This document shows, one piece after another, positions 59,401 through 64,000 of a DNA stretch of 64,000 nucleotides. Position 1 is the first letter of the stretch. Every line of letters starts with the position of its first letter. Below the pieces are notes generated by a model. It was given only the letters and a program-made list of their open reading frames with translations, searched no databases and had not been told where the DNA came from. The translations under genes were made by a program, and so were the position numbers. The stretch is from a virus. Where the stretch lies: positions 1 to 64,000 of IMG/VR virus record IMGVR_UViG_3300036766_001333; one strand, written 5' to 3'.

Positions 59401-60244
59401 GGATATTTGGATTCCAGTAAGACAAAATTCAACTACAAGAATAGACACTTTACCTGGCGCACAAAACTTAGGAGAAATAGATGACACAGTTTATTTCAGA
59501 ACCAAGTTATTTGCCGCACTTAACTTTCCACCTAACTACTTCTACTCACAAGATGCAAATGCTACTAGAATTACACTTTCAGCGAATGATGTAAAATTTG
59601 CCAAGTTAATAGAAAGATTACAAGCTTATATGGAATATGGCTATAAAGAAATAGCCATAAGACACTTAAAATTAATAGGTTATCCAGAAAATACATTTGA
59701 AGACATAAAAATAAAGATGACGCCACCTTCTGATTGGCGAGAATTAAGTCGAGCAGAAGTCATAACAAATAGAATTAATAATGCTAATTCTCTTAAAGGC
59801 TCCCAATTGTTATCTGATTATGATATCTTAACAAAATGGATGAAATACCCAGAAGATGAAGCAAAAGAAATGATAGCTAGAATGAAAATTCAAAAATTAG
59901 AAGACTTAAAGCTTCAAGTTCTAGCTCAAAATCCTCAATTGCTTGGCGTTGGCATTCCAGGTATGGGCGAACAAGAAATTTCAGCACAGCCAGGCGGTCC
60001 TAACCCAATGCTAGGTCCAGATCAACAAATGCCACCAGGAGGTCCACCAGCAGGCCCAGAAGGTCCGCCACCTGAAGTTGCACCACAATCAATGGAGAAG
60101 TCTGAACCGGCACCTGAACCGCAATCTCAGGCCAAACCGTTACCTAATCCAACAGATGATGATATTATTAAATACGATCTTGAACTTCAGGACTACGATC
60201 AGGATCAAGATTATGAAGAACCTGACTATAGTGAAGGAGAATAA
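56465..60244 (+). CDS. Portal vertex protein (gp20-like) interrupted by two inteins
   Basis: The frame is 1259 residues, but residues 100-331 and 502-917 are inteins, leaving a 611-residue portal. Extein signatures are gp20-like: YKEYDRLVASISEIEMAMTV before the first, IWDKAKRLFIKGDAFWEIVV and GVSLIEPARGPAHQLKMMED between them, and RRIFYIDIGGLPSFKAEAFI after the second. The C-terminal 100 residues are Pro/Gln/Asp-rich. The portal is the DNA gate and head-tail joint. AAGGA precedes the ATG. Both inteins lie in conserved parts, as usual for protein-splicing elements. Confidence 0.92.
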   Translation: MAWTDFFKLFNSTFTLDPLSKKSDRKNLPSAGVSSNDVFPDPRNTDSLSSGTGGFIRVQNDLVDLTTTTNRVNRYKEYDRLVASISEIEMAMTVFADEACVYEDTIINTVFHGPKTIKWLQQNKTDDKFPVYCYDFKKEDYTVGWSYAPRFVKKAKTVRVILDNGEIEIVTPDHRILRKDGEWIMAENLKFGDKLMPFYKIKANQNLTKVKTKQFPRIFTHNKGWIHERQFLDEWRSGKDLPEYEKVNKLGRLLAQKLHVKDIAKLMGVAAPTLEYQLSSEGFSCKEFRLLSKNLSYRRVIKVEPWHELDVYDLSVEDHKNFCTQSLVMHNCQKDEDGQVFKITCKNQDVKEELETLFFKVLEFDQLNIWDKAKRLFIKGDAFWEIVVDPDNPKDGILKIADLPPDNMYRIESTKGKVLEYQQAKEGPDYQALLKAPLGMATDNELAQSMAIRFTPDQIIHLRIGDYRKSFYPYGVSLIEPARGPAHQLKMMEDSMVVYRLCLAGNTRIRTADYYKYIKDLDIGDIVYSFSESGKQMPTTVEAVKNNGKQKVYDVISRHVSIRGNETHPILVNRDGVYQYVDVKNLIPGKDKFILTTKDVGFIPSIPRIYGPMWAKLNDEARKEFKNKRFKNKSQLMRQCSSEFGRVRQFLYTKGKALPLERAKEICNIFGIDESKLLLVNKGENNSERISLPERVTEEFAKLFGFICGDGSIHNNNQISFSSSEDDQINQYYSGLLQKYFGKVRFELDKRSKKKLGKFVSDSTTACKVFGAMGYIHNHHNTRIPKWVFNSPKNIRRAFVEGLSDADGCERFTKKGTWFSTIELCNEKLIEDIKELWSSIGLCSGQLKKRTRENKHLLLGRKLPVKTTSYLVTISDNLLPKEENITKVVEVGEEDVYDITVNSNYHNFIANGIPVHNTRAPERRIFYIDIGGLPSFKAEAFINRMKDQFRKKKMTHNMNNSTTGASAVDERWHAPAVDEDIWIPVRQNSTTRIDTLPGAQNLGEIDDTVYFRTKLFAALNFPPNYFYSQDANATRITLSANDVKFAKLIERLQAYMEYGYKEIAIRHLKLIGYPENTFEDIKIKMTPPSDWRELSRAEVITNRINNANSLKGSQLLSDYDILTKWMKYPEDEAKEMIARMKIQKLEDLKLQVLAQNPQLLGVGIPGMGEQEISAQPGGPNPMLGPDQQMPPGGPPAGPEGPPPEVAPQSMEKSEPAPEPQSQAKPLPNPTDDDIIKYDLELQDYDQDQDYEEPDYSEGE
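56762..57457 (+). other. Intein 1 in portal protein (mini-intein, 232 residues)
   Basis: The intein starts at Cys100 (CVYEDTIIN). Block B is VTPDHRIL. The C-terminal blocks are VYDLSVEDHKNF and SLVMHN followed by Cys332 as the +1 residue. The LAGLIDADG endonuclease is absent. Instead a short helix-turn-helix-like stretch lies in the middle (LGRLLAQKLHVKDIAKLMGV), perhaps a remnant. All splicing residues are present, so it should splice. Confidence 0.93.
57968..59215 (+). other. Intein 2 in portal protein (LAGLIDADG intein, 416 residues)
   Basis: The intein starts at Cys502 (CLAGNTRIRT). Block B is GNETHPIL. It contains LAGLIDADG helices at LFGFICGDGSI and FVEGLSDADG with intact acidic residues. 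The C-terminal blocks are VYDITVNSNYHNF and GIPVHN followed by Thr918 as +1. It is a full-length, probably mobile intein, different from intein 1 in size and +1 residue. Confidence 0.95.
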
Positions 60245-60615
60245 TGAATAAAAAATTTCTAGATGAAGCGATGCAACTTGAAAAACATTGGGCAAAATTC
60301 CCAAATTTATTCCCAAAAATGAAAGAAGGCCAAGTTCTTTTAGAGTCACAAAGACTTCGTAATGAATTTGATGTAGGCCATGCTGGATTCTATGCAATTC
60401 ATAATAGACTAAATCTAGAAAAAGTTAATAAATGTGGATGCTATCACTGTTTAACCATGTTTGACCCAAAAGAAATCAAAGAATGGGTTGATAATGATGA
60501 CACAGCTATGTGCCCTTATTGTGAAATAGACTCAGTTATTCCAGAAAATACAGATTATTTTTTAAGCAAAGAACTTTTGACCAAAATTAATGAACATTAT
60601 TTTAAACAGGATTAA
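60244..60615 (+). CDS. Zinc-ribbon protein
   Basis: The 123-residue protein has a zinc-ribbon pattern: CGCYHCLTMFDPKEIKEWVD in the middle and AMCPYCEIDSVIP near the C-terminus, with two CxxC knuckles. The N-terminus is helical. Proteins of this kind are common, mostly unnamed, in phage genomes. The ATG overlaps the portal stop by one base (TAATG), so it is coupled to portal synthesis. It could be an assembly factor, but no function is known to me. Confidence 0.62.
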   Translation: MNKKFLDEAMQLEKHWAKFPNLFPKMKEGQVLLESQRLRNEFDVGHAGFYAIHNRLNLEKVNKCGCYHCLTMFDPKEIKEWVDNDDTAMCPYCEIDSVIPENTDYFLSKELLTKINEHYFKQD

Positions 60616-60874
60616 TTGTATCAGCAGCAGCAGGGACAACAATATCTGCCTCTTTATCTGAATCCGGCTTGTTGCTTACCGCTCCCTGATCCCTATATTT
60701 CTTCAATTCTTCGGCAATTTGCTCATCTTTTCTAGCCAAACTTCTAAAAAGCTCCACTATTGCATCTCGGTGACGCATAACTGCCATCTGCGCAATGTTA
60801 TTCAATATTTCATCTGATTCAAGATCGGCACAGGCTTCACTTCTTTGTTGATAATATTGCCGAAAACTTTTCAT
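60602..60874 (-). CDS. Small protein with capsid-targeting-like N-terminus (core candidate)
   Basis: The 90-residue protein opens with MKSFRQYYQQRSE, another leader of the FxxYLxxE type, then a helical core (DEILNNIAQMAVMRHRDAIV; LARKDEQIAEELKKY) and an acidic Ala-rich tail. AAGAGGAG lies shortly before the ATG. It is encoded antisense among head genes in the place where T4 has its small core proteins gp67 and gp68, although orientation differs. Its start is divergent from the next gene. Confidence 0.52.
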   Translation of the reverse strand: MKSFRQYYQQRSEACADLESDEILNNIAQMAVMRHRDAIVELFRSLARKDEQIAEELKKYRDQGAVSNKPDSDKEADIVVPAAADTINPV

Positions 60875-60970
60875 TTTTTAACTCCTCTTGCATATCTATA
60901 AGATAGACTCATATTTTTAAGAGTCACTGTATTAATAATTGTAAGAATTCACTATAGGAGTTATCAAAAT
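60875..60970. promoter_or_regulatory. Divergent intergenic region with ribosome-binding sites on both strands
   Basis: Ninety-six bases separate the small minus-strand gene and the large plus-strand gene. The region holds AGGAG ten bases before the plus ATG (60956-60960) and AAGAGGAG before the minus ATG. A short GACTC...GAGTC repeat lies at 60906-60925. Unlike many genes here, both have normal leaders. Confidence 0.4.
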
Positions 60971-62737
60971 ATGAAGAGAAAATTAATCAGTCATGAAGGT
61001 TTTGACAAACTTAATGAAGGTTCATTTTGTGTTGTAGAAAACGAACTCGCCCAAGCTGAAGATGTTATATCTAAAGTAGTAGGCGTTAAAGGTTTGAAGC
61101 TAAATTGCTTCAACGAATCAACCGTAATCTATGAAACCCCAAGTAAAACTTTCTTACATGCTAATTATAAAATGAATGATAAGAAAATTGTTTTGGAGAA
61201 CATAGAAGAATTAATTATTGACGAACAATCAGCAAAACAAAAATCTAAAGCCATTGTTTCGAAAATGGTTGAAGAAATGTTACAGAAAAATGATGCAAAG
61301 GCAAATGATTTATTTAAAGAATATCTCTCATTGCCAATGGTTCGCAAAAATCTTTTAGAGTCAAAAGCTCCGCCATTTGTTAAGAAAGATAAGAAAGATG
61401 GCAAAAAAGATGACGAAGACAAAAAAAATGGCTTCTTTGGCAAAAAAGATGACGACAAGAAAGATAAGAAATTCAAATTCAAGAAAGTTGCCAAAAAGAA
61501 AATCCAAGAATGGTCAACTCTTTCTGAAAATGTATTAAATTATGTTGATTTTCATAATTTCAGCCCAACAATGAAAGATACAAAAGCCTCCCATGATGAA
61601 AAAGGCAATGTGGTAGCTTTAAGTATTCCTAATTCACATCTTCGTAATGAAGGCAAGTTACTTTCTTTCAATTGGAAGGTTTTAGACACAGAAGTTAAAG
61701 TTCTTCGTTCAAAGGCAATGAATGTGACTGAAGATACTAACTTTAGTCGTGCTATGTCTGATCTTAAGAAATGCAATAATCTCTCAGATAATAAAGCACT
61801 TGAAACAACTCTTGCTAATGTAGTTCAAGCTTGGCCACACTTAATTTACTTAACGCAATCAGAATTGGCAGCTAAAATTAGTGAGGCTCTTGAGACAGCA
61901 GGCGAAACTAATTACGACGATCAAACTTGCGAATTTATGGCAGAAGCTATTCTCCGTACAGTAGTAGAAGCCTATTCAGAAAGAGCAAGTAAAATCATTC
62001 GTCTGTCAGGTACAACAATCAAAGATAAATCAGATGACTTCTATGAAGATTTCCAAAGAGTAACTAAGGATTTCTATAAGTCAATTGATGAATCTATGAA
62101 AACTGAAATGCAAGTATTTACTGACCTTTATAACGCTTTAGTAGAAGTTTACAGGACTGCTCAAGGCGAAAGCAATGAAGTAGTTCGCAGTGAGGCCAAT
62201 GGATTCTTACATGAACTTAAATCAGTTCTTGAACAGGAATCTAAACCAACATTAGAACTTGCAGAACAAGTTGCAAGTTGGTTGGTAAATCTTGTCGAAA
62301 CTAATCTTGAAGGAAATGCATGGGATGTTTCTAACTCCCCTCACATGACAATTGTAGGCGATCATCCCCAAATGGCTAAGAATGCCAGCAAGGGTTATAC
62401 CCCATCATCTGACTTCTCTGGAGATTGGGGTGACAGCGCTCCAGTAAGTGACGGCAAGAGCTACAAAGGTAACTTAGCCAATGTAATGAGAAACGATAGC
62501 TGGGGTAATTGGTCAAGCGAAGAAACTTATCCTGGCCTTACTAATCCTTATGCCAAGGGCGTTGATGCAACTTGGACTATGAAGGGAGAAAAAGGCGTAG
62601 ATAAAGAAACTGATGGTTTGGTATTCGATGCCGAAGGCGATAAGACATGGCCTGGCTTAACTAATCCATATTGTCCAAAAGCCGAAACGCCACAAAGCTA
62701 CAAAGCAAAAACTGATAACTTAGTTATAGATCAGTAA
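60971..62737 (+). CDS. Probable abundant head/core structural protein
   Basis: The 588-residue protein has a helical N-terminal domain and a Lys/Asp-rich linker (about 140-180: KKDGKKDDEDKK, KKFKFKKVAKKK). A helical middle (about 250-460) follows. The C-terminal tail has two related units, ETYPGLTNPYAKG and KTWPGLTNPYCPKA. Codon use is richer in C-ending codons than average, and a strong terminator follows, both signs of high expression. It lies between portal and protease where T4 has core genes. No named family recognised. Confidence 0.55.
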   Translation: MKRKLISHEGFDKLNEGSFCVVENELAQAEDVISKVVGVKGLKLNCFNESTVIYETPSKTFLHANYKMNDKKIVLENIEELIIDEQSAKQKSKAIVSKMVEEMLQKNDAKANDLFKEYLSLPMVRKNLLESKAPPFVKKDKKDGKKDDEDKKNGFFGKKDDDKKDKKFKFKKVAKKKIQEWSTLSENVLNYVDFHNFSPTMKDTKASHDEKGNVVALSIPNSHLRNEGKLLSFNWKVLDTEVKVLRSKAMNVTEDTNFSRAMSDLKKCNNLSDNKALETTLANVVQAWPHLIYLTQSELAAKISEALETAGETNYDDQTCEFMAEAILRTVVEAYSERASKIIRLSGTTIKDKSDDFYEDFQRVTKDFYKSIDESMKTEMQVFTDLYNALVEVYRTAQGESNEVVRSEANGFLHELKSVLEQESKPTLELAEQVASWLVNLVETNLEGNAWDVSNSPHMTIVGDHPQMAKNASKGYTPSSDFSGDWGDSAPVSDGKSYKGNLANVMRNDSWGNWSSEETYPGLTNPYAKGVDATWTMKGEKGVDKETDGLVFDAEGDKTWPGLTNPYCPKAETPQSYKAKTDNLVIDQ

Positions 62738-62751
62738 TAAACGTTAAATAG

Positions 62752-62785
62752 AAAAGCCAGGAGTACTCCTGGCTTTTTTTATTTT
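62752..62785 (+). terminator. Intrinsic terminator after abundant head protein
   Basis: AAAAGCCAGGAG and CTCCTGGCTTTT form a strong stem around TA, followed by TTTATTTTTATTT. It separates the head protein gene from the prohead protease gene, so the latter must start from its own promoter or from read-through. Confidence 0.9.
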
Positions 62786-62841
62786 TATTTCAAAAAACAA
62801 CTATATAACCAATAGATATTTTGTTGCAAAGGAATCAATAT

Positions 62842-63522
62842 ATGAATCAAACTGTAATGTTATTAGAAGATTGTTGCGACGGCACTTGTTTATTTGTAGA
62901 CCTTAATGAATCCAATGTTGAAAAAGGTTTAATAAAATTTAGAGGTAAATTTCAAGAAGCCGAAGCTGTAAATAAAAACAAAAGAATGTATCCGTTTGCT
63001 GTTCTCGATGAGAATGTGCAAAAATTAACAGAGGTTGTAAAAGCCCGTGGATTAGTAGGCGAACTCGATCACCCAACTGATTCTATTATCCATTTCAAAG
63101 AAGCATCACATATTATTACGAAATTAGTATGGGAAGGAAATATTCTTAATGGCGAAGGAGAAATTCTTAATACAGCACATGGCAGACAATTAAAAGCATT
63201 AATTAGTGATGGAGTAAGAGTTGGTATTAGTAGTCGTGGTGTTGGTAATGGAAAAGTTAATGAAAATGGAATCCTTGTAATTAGTGAAGGTTATAAATTA
63301 ATTACATTTGATGCTGTAGCTGATCCCTCAACATTTGATGCTTATCAGCAACGTGTAACTGCTGCTAAAAGAGAAAATGTAATAGTTCCAAAAAATTTTG
63401 AAGATTATGTTACAAAAAATGAAACTAAGCGCATAGATAAAATAAGTAAAGAAGCAGTAGTAGCTGCTTTTAGTGGAATTATTAAAGAACACAAAGATAA
63501 AATTTTAGAGAGGTTAAAATAA
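62842..63522 (+). CDS. Prohead maturation protease (gp21-like)
   Basis: I took the ATG at 62842, with AAAGGA nine bases upstream, over a TTG at 62821. The 226-residue protein has the gp21/S80-type layout: FRGKFQEAEAVNKNKRMYPF, the catalytic His77 in VGELDHP, and the Ser in VGISSRGVG (Ser130/131), then an AVADPSTFDA segment. In T4 this enzyme cuts head proteins and internal proteins after an I/L-x-E site. Its presence makes the FxxYLxxE leaders in this window meaningful. It is immediately followed by the scaffold. Confidence 0.88.
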   Translation: MNQTVMLLEDCCDGTCLFVDLNESNVEKGLIKFRGKFQEAEAVNKNKRMYPFAVLDENVQKLTEVVKARGLVGELDHPTDSIIHFKEASHIITKLVWEGNILNGEGEILNTAHGRQLKALISDGVRVGISSRGVGNGKVNENGILVISEGYKLITFDAVADPSTFDAYQQRVTAAKRENVIVPKNFEDYVTKNETKRIDKISKEAVVAAFSGIIKEHKDKILERLK

Positions 63523-63523
63523 A

Positions 63524-64000
63524 ATGAGTAAAGTTATCGAAGCCCTTAAGAAACTCCTTCCTGAAGAAAATCTTACTGAAGTAGCTTCTACAGTTGAAGG
63601 CATGCTGTCTGAGGCTAAGCAAGAATTAGAAACCGAGTTTAATAAGAAACTTGAAGAAGCTTACTCAGAATTAGCAAACGAATTAACCAACGCAGAAAAA
63701 ACTGCTGTTGAAGGTTACGAACAAGCCTTTTCAATTATAACCGATCTTCGTAATCGCATTGATACTCAGAAGACCGAAATGGAAAAGGTAATGTACACAG
63801 GTTTCGAAGAAGCATATCAAATGATCGAAACCGAAAAGAAAAAGACCAGTTCTCTTGAAGTAGATGTATATGACGAATATGACAAGAAACTTCAAGAAAT
63901 GACAGAATATATTGTTGATCGTGTTGACGCTTTCTTGCAAGAGAAGGGCGCTGAAATTTATGAACAAGCCAAGAAAGACGTTCTTAATGACCCACGTATG
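63524..64000 (+). CDS. Prohead scaffold/core protein (gp22-like), partial
   Basis: The frame begins at ATG 63524, two bases after the protease stop, and runs off the right edge after 159 codons. The protein is almost entirely helical and acidic (VIEALKKLLPEENLTEVAST; LETEFNKKLEEAYSELANEL; EMEKVMYTGFEEAYQMIETE). This is typical of the T4 gp22 scaffold, which fills the prohead and is degraded by gp21. The order protease-scaffold fits T4, so the major capsid protein should lie just beyond the window. Confidence 0.78.
   Translation, partial: MSKVIEALKKLLPEENLTEVASTVEGMLSEAKQELETEFNKKLEEAYSELANELTNAEKTAVEGYEQAFSIITDLRNRIDTQKTEMEKVMYTGFEEAYQMIETEKKKTSSLEVDVYDEYDKKLQEMTEYIVDRVDAFLQEKGAEIYEQAKKDVLNDPRM

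Noticed and set aside
1-64000. tRNA or rRNA genes
   Set aside because: I looked for tRNA-like TTCGANTC arms and found none with a matching clover-leaf. A tRNAscan-SE run would settle this.

Overview
The window is a 64 kb piece of an AT-rich (about two-thirds A+T by eye), densely coded tailed-phage genome with no gap over about 250 bases. It reads as a large T4-like myovirus (Caudoviricetes). The evidence is a terminase large subunit, a gp20-type portal, a gp21-type prohead protease and a gp22-like scaffold in T4 order at the right end, plus a contractile-tail baseplate set (tape measure, gp53-like, hub, gp5-like spike, gp25, gp6/baseplate J, tail protein I) in the left half. I saw no rRNA, tRNA or CRISPR array, and the host cannot be named from this sequence.

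Layout. 1-4.8 kb: mostly minus-strand enzymes (ClpP-like protease, HAD/RNA-repair-type phosphatase, SprT-like metallopeptidase, CCA/poly(A) nucleotidyltransferase-like protein), a plus-strand helix-hairpin-helix glycosylase and an HNH endonuclease. 5-10 kb: small unknown proteins interrupted by a zinc-ribbon nuclease and a LAGLIDADG endonuclease. 10-25 kb: tape measure, baseplate and spike, with a long zinc-ribbon homing-type nuclease inserted antisense at the 3' end of the spike gene. 25-35 kb: appendage genes (three tandem paralogues with a shared N-terminal module and PKD-like domains, one with a long Cys-rich repeat), sugar-related enzymes, and one probably abundant virion protein closed by a strong GC-rich terminator. 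35-44 kb: an actin-like ATPase operon, a primase, a Cas4/RecB-like nuclease, an alpha/beta hydrolase and a glycosyltransferase. 44-53.7 kb: a solo TnpB element, a patatin-like lipase, an M4-like metallopeptidase, unknown proteins, a second LAGLIDADG gene, a CYTH triphosphatase and a ferritin-like protein. 53.7-64 kb: head assembly and packaging, with two inteins in the portal.

How the genes fit together. Terminase, portal, core protein, protease and scaffold build and fill the head; tape measure, hub, wedge and spike build the tail; the PKD, Cys-repeat and other fiber-like proteins probably decorate it. Many late genes carry a TAAATA-type late-promoter motif ending only a few bases before the ATG. 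At least seven otherwise unrelated proteins, including the CCA-transferase-like enzyme, start with a short motif resembling the T4 capsid-targeting sequence. Together with the prohead protease this suggests a set of cargo proteins packaged in the head. Selfish elements are unusually dense: two inteins, two LAGLIDADG genes, one HNH, two zinc-ribbon nucleases and one TnpB.
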